64,000 nucleotides of DNA, from the NCBI GenBank assembly GCA_009746045.1, contig RPFO01000667.1:5049367-5113366 (forward strand), given 5' to 3'. The notes under the pieces are model-generated. The model was given only the letters and a program-made list of their open reading frames with translations. It did not search any database and was not told the DNA's origin. This DNA is from Mesostigma viride (Eukaryota; Streptophyta; Mesostigmatophyceae; Mesostigmatales; Mesostigmataceae). Positions 53,634-64,000 of the stretch are shown in pieces (position 1 is the stretch's first letter; each line of letters begins with the position of its first letter). A program made the translations under genes and the position numbers.

Positions 53634-54359
53634 ATGCCAGAAAAGTTCGACGAAGATGAAGTGATCGATCTCGCAGAAGAGCATGGGTGGGCATTTGCTG
53701 GTTTCGATGCTGGCCAGGGAAGACTGGTACGCTTGGAAAGGCCTGATGCCCAGGGGCAAAGGATTCTTATGCACGTATGGTGCGTGACCGGAACTGTGGG
53801 TTCCTATTTGGATCACCCCCGCCAAGGAAAGACGCAGCTGTTCCGTAGAAACGTCACGTGGTCGAACTTGAAGAATCTTCTCGCCAATCCCAGGGTCCAC
53901 ACTGGACACGGATATCAGCGGCGGCCGCGCCCGGCGAGGGCAACGACGAGGTCTTCTCTTGACGACGACGACGACGACAGCGACGAAAGTACCTTCCCGT
54001 GCCCGGGCTGTGGAAAGTTGTATAGAAACGTTGTGAACACAGTGCAGCACTTCGAATCTGGCAGGTGTCCAGGATGCCAAGGGCAGGAGAATGCGGGCCG
54101 AGCAGTCTACAATTACACGCGCCAGCAGGAGCAGCACCTTGGCCAGGGTCGCGTGCTAACTACTGACTACTTACGCCTGACCGACGGCAGCGAGGTCGAT
54201 GAGTACCAGCCGTCGATGATGAACTACAAGTGCCCCGGCTGCAGCAAGCCGTTTGGGCAGCTGGGCTCCATGATGCAGCACGTGGCAGCTCGCCCCCAGT
54301 GCCAGGAAGCTCCTGCTGCTTATGCCATGTCAAACAGCAGGTTTCTGCTGGGCAGCTAG
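53634..54359 (+). CDS. Conserved domain of unknown function with two zinc fingers
   Basis: The 241-residue product has two parts. Residues 1-105 form a compact domain, FDEDEVIDLAEEHGWAF..., then VWCVTGTVGSYLDHPRQGK, TQLFRRNVTW, NPRVHTGHGYQRR. I recall similar TGTVG/HP-x-GKTQLFRR proteins from assorted protists and algae, without a known function. An acidic linker (DDDDDD) follows, then two Cys/His fingers: CPGCGKLYRNVVNTVQHFES followed by GRC, and CPGCSKPFGQLGSMMQHVAA followed by RPQC, each C-x2-C...H...C. These suggest nucleic-acid binding or protein contacts. No introns are needed. A degraded paralogue lies 4.7 kb upstream in the same orientation, so the pair arose by duplication. Confidence 0.7.
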   Translation: MPEKFDEDEVIDLAEEHGWAFAGFDAGQGRLVRLERPDAQGQRILMHVWCVTGTVGSYLDHPRQGKTQLFRRNVTWSNLKNLLANPRVHTGHGYQRRPRPARATTRSSLDDDDDDSDESTFPCPGCGKLYRNVVNTVQHFESGRCPGCQGQENAGRAVYNYTRQQEQHLGQGRVLTTDYLRLTDGSEVDEYQPSMMNYKCPGCSKPFGQLGSMMQHVAARPQCQEAPAAYAMSNSRFLLGS

Positions 54360-55269
54360 GAGCCACAGGGGCATGGTTTCAGCTCTCTCCTCCTGTGGCA
54401 GGGTTGTTTCTGGCAACCCTGTAGCTGGTTTGTGCGCTTGAAATACCAGGAACTCGCGCGCTCATGATGAAGGAGTTCCATTTGGGAGGTGCCTGTGTGT
54501 CATACACCACCTCGGCATACACTCAATTTTGATGTACATTGACAATGATACAACAACCATGTCCATGGTTAATTGCTGCTGTCGCTACTTGTAACTTGTA
54601 ACTCACGGCGTAATGGGCATTCTCATTTTTAAAACTCTTAGCTAGGAACAGACGTGCATGAGCTGCAGGGAGAATGTGCCGGCTGGCCAGGCTGACAATT
54701 ACAGGCCATACAGACAGCTTATTGATGACATGCGCAGTAAGATAACATCAAAGAAAGGTGACCTCAATAGAATGGGGCCGTCCATGTTGAGTGGGGTAGG
54801 CATAGTACACATACGTGTCAAATTGAAAGCATTGTCTGCCTCCAATAGAGAGACAACTTGCTATACAAATGAAGTCATTTTGGTTACCAAAGACGGGGGC
54901 GTACTGCCACATTTACTTGAATTTTCAGTTCACAGTCTTCCATCACTGCATGATTTAATTCAAGTACTTGTTTCATACATGCCAGCTCAACTTTGTTATT
55001 CAGTCAGTCACGCAGGCCCATTGAGGAGCCGCTGGGCATGATGAGTAAGTAAGTAAGTAGGTACTTGCGTGTCATGCGCATGGGCATGCCACGGAGTACT
55101 ATGCTAATCTCATTAGAAAAATAATTCAGGAAGTTAAATAAAAATCGTCTGCATCATGCCCCAACCATCCCATGTTCCCCTCCCACTGAGGACTTAAGCT
55201 CACATGACGCAGTACGTCACGTGTCTATTAATTAATCAGAGCCCCAACCATATAGTCACGAGAGGGGGA
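54360..55269. other. Downstream flank; no supported gene
   Basis: An open frame at 54658-55041 (127 codons) has ordinary composition but no motif. LINE-tail-like sequence with ATTAATTAAT lies near 55165-55240. Confidence 0.4.
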
Positions 55270-56693
55270 TATAATCCTCATCTGAGCTGTCCTCTACTGT
55301 AATGGCAGACGAGGCGGTAGTGCAGCGGCTATCCTCACGGGCAATAACCTGCACCGCCTGTGCACGGCCCTGGACGGCAACCTCAGCGAGACTCAGCACG
55401 GCTTCCGTCCAGGCTGCAACACAGTACAGGCGCTCTTCGCTACTCGCCGCCTTGTGGAAGAACTGCATCGCCTTCAGCCTGGTGAGTCCCCTCTGCACCT
55501 TGTGCTGGTGGACTTCACCAAAGCCTTCGATTCGGATTTCTGGTCTGCGCTGTGCATGGGACATCCTCGCTCTGTTCCGGATCCCCCGCCCTCTTATTGC
55601 TGTCATCCGCAACCTGTATGAAGGGTCCGCCACTTCGGTGCGAACTTCCTACGGAACCACGCCACCAGGCCCTTAACAGAAGGGTGTGTGTCAGGGCTGC
55701 GTGCTGTCGCCCTACCTGTTCATTATTGTGGTCAAATACGTGATGATTCAGGCGCCCAAGCGGTTTGCCCACTTTGTGGCTAGGGAACCAGGGGTGCAGG
55801 TCGACAAACGTTTCTGGCATGGCGGGGCGGAAACGGAGATTCGGCTGGCGGACATGATCTATGCTTACGACACCACCCTCTTCGAGGGCACTGAGCACGT
55901 GCAGACGTGGCTTGACTGCCTGGCAATCGAGGCCCATGCGGTGGGGCTTGAGGTCAGCAACAAGACTGAGGCTCTGGCGATTGGGCTCACTCAGCCACCG
56001 CCCGACCTCTTTCTCCCTGACGGCTCTTGAGTCCTGTATCGGGACCGCGTCAAGTTGCTGGGTACGGTAGCTTACTCCCCATGAGCTGCGCGGCCGATGT
56101 GGACCACCGTCTCTCCCTCGCCTGGCACGCTTTACGCCAATACCAGGCTCTGTGGCGCAAGCCCTTGGGCAAGATAGAGAAACAGGACCTGTTTAAGGTC
56201 CTGGTCCTCCCTGTTCTTACGTACGCTGGGGCCGAGACGTGGACCCTCACTGCCGACCTTGCCATCTAAAGCTGGATGGCGCGGTCACCAACATGCTGCG
56301 ATCCATTTTCAGTGTTAAGGCTACGCTGCTCATGTCCGCAGTGAGGACTTGTACCTCGGCATGCCATATATCACCAGCACCATTAAGCAGCGGCGCCTGC
56401 AGCTAGTAGGGCACTTATAGCTCACACCAATCAGGTAGACGCATCACGTGGCCCCCCCGCGGGGCTGCGCCCAGCTCAGCCTGGCCGGCACCTTCTCAGA
56501 CATTACGTGGGCCGGGCCCCACAATGCTAGCCGCCGCAAGGCCCGCACCTTCAAAGAACAGCTAGTAGAGGACATGGGGGGGCTAGGCCTCTCCGTGATT
56601 TGGAACAAGATGATGGACAAGGCCAAGCGGGCCCAGGTCATCGAGGACAACGAACCCCCTCCCGTGGGGAACACTATACTTTTCGTCCGAGGG
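55270..56693 (+). pseudogene. LINE reverse transcriptase, decayed
   Basis: Pieces in several frames follow the RT of the LINE at 56939-58753: GFRPGCNTVQALFATRRLVE, LVLVDFTKAFDSDFW, QGCVLSPYLFIIVV, LADMIYAYDTTL, TWLDCLAIEAHAVGLEV, LFKVLVLPVLTYAGAETWTL. The catalytic YADD reads YAYD, and there are several frameshifts and stops. The endonuclease portion is absent (5' truncated). Its 3' end near 56693 faces the 3' end of the neighbouring minus-strand LINE. Confidence 0.85.
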
Positions 56694-56801
56694 TAGTAAA
56701 AAGGATCCGAGGCGTAAATTTCGAGGTGGTAATTTACGGCACAGACTACTCTTACCGTTTGTATAAGAGTTCGGATCTTTCTCGTAAGCTACGAGTTAGA
56801 T

Positions 56802-56813
56802 CCGAGGTAAGAT
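56802..56813. repeat. Target-site duplication (left) of the LINE
   Basis: CCGAGGTAAGAT, repeated at 60437-60448. Confidence 0.8.
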
Positions 56814-56938
56814 TAAAAAAAATTAAATTATAACATGCCTCCGTGGGGAGGTCATGTAGCACATATTTCATGATGGATGGGGTGGAGGAAGCCGCGTGAT
56901 CGAACTATCCTAACTCTATCTAGAAAAGCCTAACTACA

Positions 56939-58753
56939 CTACTCATCAAAACGCCTCCTCCGCTTGGGGGGAGGTGGCTTGCCCACAGGGTCGGGCGTGT
57001 GTGCCTTGACAATCTTCTTCCACCGCTCCTTGTCCTGCATGGCAGTCCAAAGACGGGAGAGAGAGTGGATGCGGTACTCAAACTGGGCTGGGACCACTAG
57101 GTCGTCCAGCAACATCTGGGTATAGGTCATGGCATGTTTCCCTACCTTTTTAGGAATGTTCTTGGGGCCAGGCCAGGTCAAAATGTGCCGCCCCGGTTGG
57201 CCGAGCCGCTGGGGACCGGCCAGACCAAGGGCGGTGTCGACCTGGCTGGTGCGAGCAAGATGTCCTACAAATGCTATCCTACGCTGTCTAATCTCGTCCG
57301 AAATACGCGGCATACCGTGATACAAAGACTCTAAGGACCTACGCTGAGAAAACCCGACATTCAGGACCTGTCGGAGCATCCGGGTTACCGTGCCGTCTAG
57401 CTTGGCTGCCAGTGTTGCCGTGAGTGTCCATGCCTCGGCGCCATACGTGAGCACCGTGAGGACGAGGACCTTGAAGAGCATGCGCTTGCGGTGCTCGTCC
57501 AGGCCCTTGGAGCGCCAGTAGGTGTTGAGCGAACGGAGCTTGGCCCAGGAAAGGCCGATGCGGGTGTCCACATCGTCGGCAGTGTCCGGAAGCCAACTCC
57601 CCAACAGCTTGAAGCGGTCGCGGAGTGGGACCTCCGTCCCGTCTAGCAGGCGCGGCAGCGGTGGGCGACTGGAGGCCCCAATCACCATCGCCTCAGTTTT
57701 GACACTAATCTCCAACCCCACCGCCCTCGCCTCCAGGCCCAGACAGTCCAGCCAGGTCTGAATGTGCTCGGGGCGCGCGATGAGGGTGGTGTCGTCCGCG
57801 TAAATCAGGTCAGCCAGGCGGTAACCCGTGCTAACCCCGCCGTGCCCACGCTCGTTAAGGATGTCCAAGCCTGGCTCGAACCCCTTAAGAGCAGTAAAGC
57901 GCGCACGTGCCTGGCGCATGACGTGGTCCACGACAATAATGAACAGGTATGGAGACAGGACACAACCTTGCCACACCCCGTGGTGAAGGGGGAATGGTGG
58001 GGTGGTGCCTTCCGCAGTCCGCACTACTGCCTGTGAGCCCTCATACAGTCGGCGAATGGCAGCAATAAACGCTGGTGGCACGCGGTCCAGAGCTAGGATG
58101 GCCCAAAGAGCCTCCCAGAGGACCGTGTCAAAGGCCTTGATATAGTCAACAAAAATGAGGACCAGCGGCAAACTGTCAGGGGGAAGGCGACGCACCTCCT
58201 CCATCAACCGGCGCGCGACAAACACAGCCATGACAGTGTTACGACCACTACGGAAACCCATCTGAGACTCACCCAGGTGTGGGTCCAGCGCGGCGCGGAG
58301 CCTGTGCAGCATCATGCGCATGAAGACCTTCAGCGCGGCGCTCTGGAGGCAGACACCCCGGTAGTTACCGGGGTCAGCAGCAGAGCCCTTCTTGTACAGC
58401 ATGACGCGGATGGCCGTCTGCCACTCAGCAGGCGGAGGCTCGTCAGAGAGCAGGACACGGTTGCAGAACGCCAGCAGAAGATCCCTAACCGCCAGATCAG
58501 GGGTCTTCAGCAGCTCAGCAGAAAGGTGGTCGGCCCGACCGCCGCATCGTACCGCAGGCGAGCAAGGGCGCCGTCCAATTCCTCCAAAGTGAAGGGGTGG
58601 ACGACGTCGTTGGTGGCAAGGCAGCCCTCCTTCAAGGCGGGGACTTGGTAGTCCGCGGCCGAGGAGGGGGGCGCTGGCGGCGGCGGGGGTCCGGCGACCC
58701 CGAGGCGGGCGGCCGTCTCGGGGTGAAGCGGCGGGGGGGGGCGCGAGCCCCAC
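56939..58753 (-). CDS. LINE reverse transcriptase region
   Basis: The 604-codon frame encodes an RT from about residue 73. The first 72 residues are a wrong-frame reading. Between 58540 and 58720 the correct frame passes through YQVPALKEGCLATNDVVHPF and LEELDGALARLRYDAAVGP, so two shifts are needed to join it to the endonuclease. Catalytic motifs: FVDYIKAFDTVLW (D203), GVWQGCVLSPYLF, and YADDTTLI (D320/D321). The C-terminal region has LFKVLVLTVLTYGAEAWTL and ends in a basic PPPPKRRRRFDE. The enzyme makes cDNA at nicked target DNA. All catalytic residues are intact. Confidence 0.9.
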   Translation of the reverse strand: MGLAPPPAASPRDGRPPRGRRTPAAASAPLLGRGLPSPRLEGGLPCHQRRRPPLHFGGIGRRPCSPAVRCGGRADHLSAELLKTPDLAVRDLLLAFCNRVLLSDEPPPAEWQTAIRVMLYKKGSAADPGNYRGVCLQSAALKVFMRMMLHRLRAALDPHLGESQMGFRSGRNTVMAVFVARRLMEEVRRLPPDSLPLVLIFVDYIKAFDTVLWEALWAILALDRVPPAFIAAIRRLYEGSQAVVRTAEGTTPPFPLHHGVWQGCVLSPYLFIIVVDHVMRQARARFTALKGFEPGLDILNERGHGGVSTGYRLADLIYADDTTLIARPEHIQTWLDCLGLEARAVGLEISVKTEAMVIGASSRPPLPRLLDGTEVPLRDRFKLLGSWLPDTADDVDTRIGLSWAKLRSLNTYWRSKGLDEHRKRMLFKVLVLTVLTYGAEAWTLTATLAAKLDGTVTRMLRQVLNVGFSQRRSLESLYHGMPRISDEIRQRRIAFVGHLARTSQVDTALGLAGPQRLGQPGRHILTWPGPKNIPKKVGKHAMTYTQMLLDDLVVPAQFEYRIHSLSRLWTAMQDKERWKKIVKAHTPDPVGKPPPPKRRRRFDE

Positions 58754-60110
58754 CGGTCAAGGAAACATTGTGGGCCAACCAGCGGTCAAGGCTTACCGGC
58801 GCCGTGCCGTCCCCCGTGTGCTCCACCGGGGTGCGCTGCCGCCGGCCGCCGAGCCGGTCGAGGTGGTACCACATGTCCTTGCCCTGGTTGCGAGCCTGGC
58901 AGGCCTTGGCATCCGCGATGCACTGGGCCGCCTCCGCGTCCTGAGCATGCTCGTAGGCCTCCACAAGGGCGGCCTTGAGCAATGGTTTCTGCAGCGGGTC
59001 CCGGTTACGCTTGAGGCGGTGCCGGGCGGCCAAGACCTTGGGGTCCTGGCGGTAGAGCGGGCCGGGGCGGCGGCGGGGCATGACCGGCAGGTGCCGGGCC
59101 GCCAGCAACGGGGCACGGGCCGCAAAGCCCGCAAAAATGGCTGCGTTGGGGGCACCCTTGTCCAGCTCGTCGACGTCCGCCCGGGCGTCCAGTGCCGACA
59201 GGTACTTCCGTCGGCACCAGTTCCGCTCGTGCTCGGCGTCCGTCCAGTCCTCAGGATCTCCCTTGACCGGACGTAGAGCAGACCAGTCAGGGCGGACCAC
59301 TGGGGCGCGGCGCGCGGGGACGTGGAACCGGAGCCGAAGGGTCGCGCGCACCAACCGGTGGTCAGAGCACACCGTGGGCGTGTCAAACACTCGGGTGTCC
59401 AGAACCGAGGTACACCTGGGCTGCCGTACCACCACGTAGTCCAGACAGGCCTGACGGCCGTTAGGGCCACGAAAAGTGACCAAGTCCTGGGAGGGACGTT
59501 GGAAGTGGCAGTTGACAGCAACCATCCCGCTATCCCGCAAAAAGGCAGAAAACAGGGGAGTGTTGTCATTAGCAGCAGTGTCAGCAGGCGCAAAGCGACT
59601 GCCAGCAGTACCCACGGGGAGCGTGGCATTGGCGTCTAGCAGCATAACCAAAAAGTGGCGGGCCGGGGTGGCCCCCTCAAGGCTATGCAAGTCCTCGAAG
59701 AACTTCTGGCGTTCCAACGCAGGTAGACCACTATGGGGTGCGTAGCCCACCCCCACCGTGAGGTGGTGTTTAGACCGCCCCTCGACGGAGGTGAAGTGTG
59801 CTACCATAAGGCGTGGCGTTAGAAACTTAAGCGTGCTGAGGCTAGCAACTGCCAGCGGCGAACACAAAAGACCAACACCACCTTGGCCAGACGTACCGCT
59901 GCCAGCGAAGAAAAACCGCCAGCCACCCGCCAAGCGATCAGTGCTCACCATGCCAAGTGGCACCGTGCGGCGGTGTTCCTGGACGCCTAATATAGACACA
60001 CGATGCTCAATGCAAAATGCGACTAGCTCCTCTACCCGGCAGCTATGGTCGTCATCTAGCAATGTGCGGGTGTTAAAAGTGGCAAGGGCCAAGGATGCCT
60101 GCTGGCCCAC
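58632..60110 (-). CDS. LINE apurinic-type endonuclease region
   Basis: The 492-codon frame starts with the endonuclease fold: LATFNTRTLL (N13), GVQEHRR (E45), VMLLDANAT (D159, N161), DYVVV near 224, and CSDHRLVRATLR (S249-D250-H251). This covers the metal-binding and catalytic set of exonuclease/endonuclease/phosphatase enzymes. A basic linker follows at about 265-440. Past LAHNVSLTGGARAPP the reading leaves the true frame at a C/G homopolymer near 58730 and becomes Pro/Arg-rich. The protein nicks DNA to start target-primed reverse transcription. Confidence 0.9.
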   Translation of the reverse strand: MGQQASLALATFNTRTLLDDDHSCRVEELVAFCIEHRVSILGVQEHRRTVPLGMVSTDRLAGGWRFFFAGSGTSGQGGVGLLCSPLAVASLSTLKFLTPRLMVAHFTSVEGRSKHHLTVGVGYAPHSGLPALERQKFFEDLHSLEGATPARHFLVMLLDANATLPVGTAGSRFAPADTAANDNTPLFSAFLRDSGMVAVNCHFQRPSQDLVTFRGPNGRQACLDYVVVRQPRCTSVLDTRVFDTPTVCSDHRLVRATLRLRFHVPARRAPVVRPDWSALRPVKGDPEDWTDAEHERNWCRRKYLSALDARADVDELDKGAPNAAIFAGFAARAPLLAARHLPVMPRRRPGPLYRQDPKVLAARHRLKRNRDPLQKPLLKAALVEAYEHAQDAEAAQCIADAKACQARNQGKDMWYHLDRLGGRRQRTPVEHTGDGTAPVSLDRWLAHNVSLTGGARAPPRRFTPRRPPASGSPDPRRRQRPPPRPRTTKSPP

Positions 60111-60412
60111 CAGGGGAGGACGACGATGGGTGATGGGGGTGGATGCGGCGGGGGTGGAGGTGGGGGTGAAACGGAGGGGGGAAGGGAAGCGGTAGAAATA
60201 GTGCTTTTCATCGCATTTATTTTGTCCTGCAAGCGTAGGATGCGAGCCTGCCGCTTGCTCGGGGTATTCGGGGTTGGGGCTGATTGCACAACGCCGAGGC
60301 GTAGGTAATCTAGCAAACGTTGGGTTTTACGAATCTGACATTTGACAGATGAGGTTGTGGCCCGAAATACCGGCACCACCATGGCTTTCACCCGACGGTT
60401 AGGTCGAGGCAT
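60056..60412 (-). CDS. LINE N-terminal region, in a shifted frame
   Basis: MPRPNRRVKAMVVPVFRATT begins 24 bases inside the element's 5' end. The 118-codon frame has a basic, partly helical N-terminus (RILRLQDKINAMKST) and a Pro-rich linker, then overlaps the endonuclease frame. It is most likely the N-terminus of the same polyprotein, separated from the endonuclease by a slip in the C-rich stretch at about 60130-60180. Confidence 0.6.
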   Translation of the reverse strand: MPRPNRRVKAMVVPVFRATTSSVKCQIRKTQRLLDYLRLGVVQSAPTPNTPSKRQARILRLQDKINAMKSTISTASLPPSVSPPPPPPPHPPPSPIVVLPWWASRHPWPLPLLTPAHC

Positions 60413-60436
60413 GGTAGTGGTGAGCTGTGAGGAGTG

Positions 60437-60448
60437 CCGAGGTAAGAT
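60437..60448. repeat. Target-site duplication (right) of the LINE
   Basis: CCGAGGTAAGAT, matching 56802-56813. Confidence 0.8.
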
Positions 60449-60456
60449 CCGACGTC

Positions 60457-60616
60457 GTAATTTACGAGGTAGTAATTTACGAGGTAGTAATTTACGAGGT
60501 AGTAATTTACGAGGTAGTAATGTACGAGGTAGTAATGTACGAGGTAGTAATTTACGAGGTAGTAAGGTACGAGGTAGTAATTTGCGAGGTAGTAATTTAC
60601 GAGTTGGTAATTTACG
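60457..60616. repeat. 15-bp minisatellite, about ten copies
   Basis: Units of GTAATTTACGAGGTA with a few variants (GTACGAGG, TTGCGAGG). Related words (GAGGTGGTAATTTACGG) occur on the other side of the LINE at 56720-56745, so the LINE probably inserted next to this array. The 15-base period keeps an Asn-Leu-Arg-Gly-Ser frame open, which I do not regard as a gene. Confidence 0.9.
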
Positions 60617-60639
60617 ATCCCGGTACTCGGTCCCGTAGG

Positions 60640-61331
60640 TTACGACGTCGTATGCTTCTCGCGTACACTACCGGTACTACAATCATGTCGCTATGTCGTT
60701 CTGAATTGCAGTACGCATGTCACTTATCAGAATTTCACTTTGATTTCACTTATCATTTCGGTCAACCTAACCCCTAACACCCATTTACCCGGGGGAAAAA
60801 AATGAATGGCATTTGCAGCAAGGCTCATGCAAGACGAGTTCCTATTTCATAAAAAATTTCATTATTAAATGCAGGATTACATGTCATGCACAAAAATCCA
60901 ACGCCTTCACAGAAAATAGCATATCAAGTCTTCTGACGACAATATCAAGTCAATATCAAATTCGTGGCTTCTCTTCGTGGCTTGAAATACTGTTTCCATG
61001 CGGTGCTTAGGACAGCTCCGGGGATGTCGGCACCGCACAGAAGCTCCATCCGGGAGCAAGTGCGCCGGGGGAAGATGTTGTACATCCAGAGCTCGATATG
61101 TGCGGGAAGCCGTCGTGTTGGAAACCGAGGTGTCTGCACATAATTCCGCGCGCAGGCAGCTTGTGCCTTTACGGGGGAAGACCTGCGACACAAAAACCGT
61201 GTCCGGACAATGCAATACGGAGAAATGGCAACGGCAGATGGAGTCGGCTAAGGCCGCTTGTAAGGAAAGTGATTTTTAATGCACGAATAAATGTATAATG
61301 CATGCTACATCGCCATCGCTTGGGCGGTGAA
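60640..61331. other. No gene recognised
   Basis: Minus frames near 60945-61193 (IELWMYNIFPRRTCSRMELL...) have a protein-like look but match no family I know. The region ends near the start of a tandem repeat. Confidence 0.35.
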
Positions 61332-61570
61332 AAGACAAGGACCAACCACATGCCCCCACCTACCCTTCGTGCATCCCGCCCTTGACGAGGCACAACCATG
61401 TGCCCCCACCTACCCTTTGTGCGTCCCTCCCTTGACAAGAAACAAGCACGTGCACCTATCTAACCTTTGTGCATCCCTTCCTTGGCAAGGAACAAGCACA
61501 CCCACCCACCTACTCCACATGCATCCCTCCCTTGACAAGGAACAAGCACGATCACCCAGCTACCCACTAG
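61332..61570. repeat. Degenerate 60-bp tandem repeat
   Basis: Four copies of a unit with CATCCCTCCCTTGACAAGG and CACCTACCC, spaced about 58-62 bases. Confidence 0.8.
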
Positions 61571-61799
61571 CACGGCAGCAAGGCAGACCTTACAATGGCA
61601 AGTGATGTTTATCGGTAGAAACTGTTAGACAACTAGCAAACGAGCCAGCCGGTGAAGAGCAAGGCACACATGCAAGGAATTTGTCGTTGCCTATGTCTAC
61701 GCTTGTGTTTGTCACTGCAGTTGAAATCTGCATTTGCATCAGCAGGCCCGATCGAACCCCATGTCGCCACCCGCATTTCCACTTATACTTCACGGCCCC
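61571..61799. other. No gene recognised
   Basis: Short spacer between two tandem-repeat regions. Confidence 0.4.
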
Positions 61800-62190
61800 T
61801 TATTCTTCTCTTGTGCCTGCCTTTGCCCTAACTGTTACCCTAGCATCTGCCCTTGCCCCTATCCTTTGATCCCCAGTGTTTGCCGTTGCCCTCATCCTTT
61901 CCCTAGTGCCTGCCCTTGTCTTCATCTTTTCCCTTGTGCCTGCCCTTGCCCTTGTCCGTTCCCTCGTGCTTGACTTGTCCTAATCTCTTTCCCTTGCGCC
62001 TGCCCTTGCCCTTATCCGCTTCCCTTGTGCCTGCCCCTGCCCTTGCCCTTGTCATTTCCCTTGAGCCTGCCCTTTTGGCAAGCACAAGTGCCTTTGTCCT
62101 TTCCTTGGCCTTGTGCTTGCTCTTCCAGTTTCCCTTTCCTTTGCTCGTGCGGTTGCCTTTGCTCTTACCCGGGTGCTTGCCCTTGCCGTT
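61800..62190. repeat. CCTTGC/CCTTGT-rich degenerate tandem tract
   Basis: Imperfect repeats of TGCCTGCCCTTGCCCTTG type occupy about 390 bases. Frames through it are Leu/Pro or Lys/Gly-rich artefacts. Confidence 0.8.
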
Positions 62191-62783
62191 TGCAAGCTGC
62201 ATTATTGTCTTAGCAAGCTAGCAAGTGCAAACTGGCACTGAGCCAGAAATGCAAGCAAAGCAGCCAGTGTAAATAAGGATGGACGGGAACAGTAGAAAGC
62301 TAGGGGTGGCAACGGTGCTAGAGCTCATGGCAACAAGGTGGTCCCATTCTTGCTGCATTGGGTGCGTTGCGTGGGTGGGATATTGCGAGAGGGGGACATT
62401 CTTGCCTTGGTTGTGTTTTCACATGCACCCGGTGCTTGAATTTATGCGTGCAAGGGTGGCTGGTATCCCAACCAACAGCCTAAGAGGAAAAAGAGTGCTT
62501 AGAAAGCAAGAATGACTTAATGTTGGTAATAGCAGTGGCGGCGGCAGCAAAAACTGTTGTTATAGATGCAAGCTACAACACTGCGGATGGTTTCTCACAC
62601 TAATGTGGATAATGATAATGCATGCCACTTAACGGGACCATATAAACCACAACAAGAATAAATCGTGAGAGCAAAAGAAAGGGGAGTACAAAATGGCCGG
62701 CTTACCTAGCTACAGCAAAAAAATTACATGAAAAACAAGATAACTCACCTTTGTCGCAGCAGTGACCATATCAGACAGCTCAC
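62191..62783. other. No gene recognised
   Basis: Possible intron of a minus-strand gene; a donor-like CAAAG|GTGAGT (minus) lies at about 62742-62752. Confidence 0.35.
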
Positions 62784-62857
62784 AAAAACTTGTTGATCCT
62801 TGAAACTTCCTGCTTGAAGGCAGCCACCAACGGTCTGGAGTTTTCACCCCAGTCCTT
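62784..62857 (-). CDS. Candidate internal exon of an unknown minus-strand gene
   Basis: On the minus strand, a long CT tract and TTTCCCTTTTCC precede acceptor GTTGAG. Then 74 bases encode KDWGENSRPLVAAFKQEVSR and INKF before donor GTGAGC. The frame stops just beyond this donor, which favours splicing there. The peptide looks like an amphipathic helix of a real protein, but I do not recognise its family. Supporting exons were not found in the window. Confidence 0.35.
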
Positions 62858-62925
62858 CTCAACAGCCAAGGAAAAGGGAAAGAGAGAGGAGGGGTGCGGG
62901 AGGGACAAGAGAGCGGGGGGTGGGA

Positions 62926-64000
<1,075 letters not shown>

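Larger units (their letters stand above)
56814..60436 (-). mobile_element. APE-type LINE, about 3.6 kb, near full length
   Basis: Flanked by 12-bp CCGAGGTAAGAT. The minus-strand order is: short 5' leader, apurinic-type endonuclease, RT, C-terminal region, a 3' UTR of only about 125 bases with the CTCCGTGGGGAG hairpin, and an A/T-rich tail. All coding parts appear to belong to one ORF broken by frameshifts in or near homopolymer runs. A single ORF with a short 3' UTR and a simple-repeat tail resembles RTE-like LINEs. It landed in DNA carrying AATTTACGAGGTAGT repeats. Confidence 0.88.

Noticed and set aside
60342-60638. Pentapeptide-repeat-like protein (Asn-Leu-Arg-Gly-Ser)
   Set aside because: A 15-bp DNA repeat keeps the frame open. 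The upstream part is antisense to the LINE, and the pattern does not fit the A(D/N)LXX pentapeptide family.

Overview
The window is nuclear DNA of a eukaryote, most likely a green alga or another member of the green lineage. Three things point there. First, a complete seven-exon ESCRT-III gene (VPS2/CHMP2) with GT-AG introns can be assembled on the minus strand, and its product is plant-like in sequence and length. Second, a Penelope-like retroelement carries a GIY-YIG nuclease upstream of its reverse transcriptase, the permuted layout known from the Chlamys/Naiad group of the green lineage and protists. Third, minisatellites and microsatellites are abundant. I cannot name the species.

Layout, left to right. 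757-5804 is a 5-kb element with identical 213-bp terminal inverted repeats; it holds a CCAT/CCAC microsatellite and a short SINE-like insertion. 7387-9072 is a 29-bp minisatellite of about 58 copies. 13040-22413 is one Penelope-like element broken by three insertions: a 5'-truncated inverted copy of its own family, a 1.7-kb piece bounded by a palindrome, and two head-to-tail copies of an unknown element. 22960-23395 is a LINE remnant. 23407-31422 is a nearly intact Ty1/copia element on the minus strand with 5-bp target duplications. 32686-35383 is a 2.7-kb inverted-repeat element. 35935-38198 joins a LINE 3' end to an unknown 309-codon ORF that lies just before a polypurine tract and an LTR. 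38205-39335 and 51604-52570 are two copies of a 1-kb repeat, one of them interrupted by a SINE-like insertion.

39974-47678 is the VPS2 gene, the only recognisable housekeeping gene. Its introns contain partial copies of the edges of neighbouring exons, as if the introns grew by tandem duplication across splice junctions. Downstream lie two paralogues of a conserved domain of unknown function, one degraded (48920-49240) and one intact with two zinc fingers (53634-54359). Then come a decayed LINE (55270-56693) and, tail to tail with it, a nearly full-length APE-type LINE (56814-60436) with a 12-bp target duplication. The last 3.5 kb holds tandem repeats, a long GA tract and one candidate exon.

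Most of the window is therefore nested mobile DNA around a single cellular gene. Exon assembly, target duplications and repeat boundaries were read directly from the sequence; family assignments rest on remembered motifs, and no database search was run.
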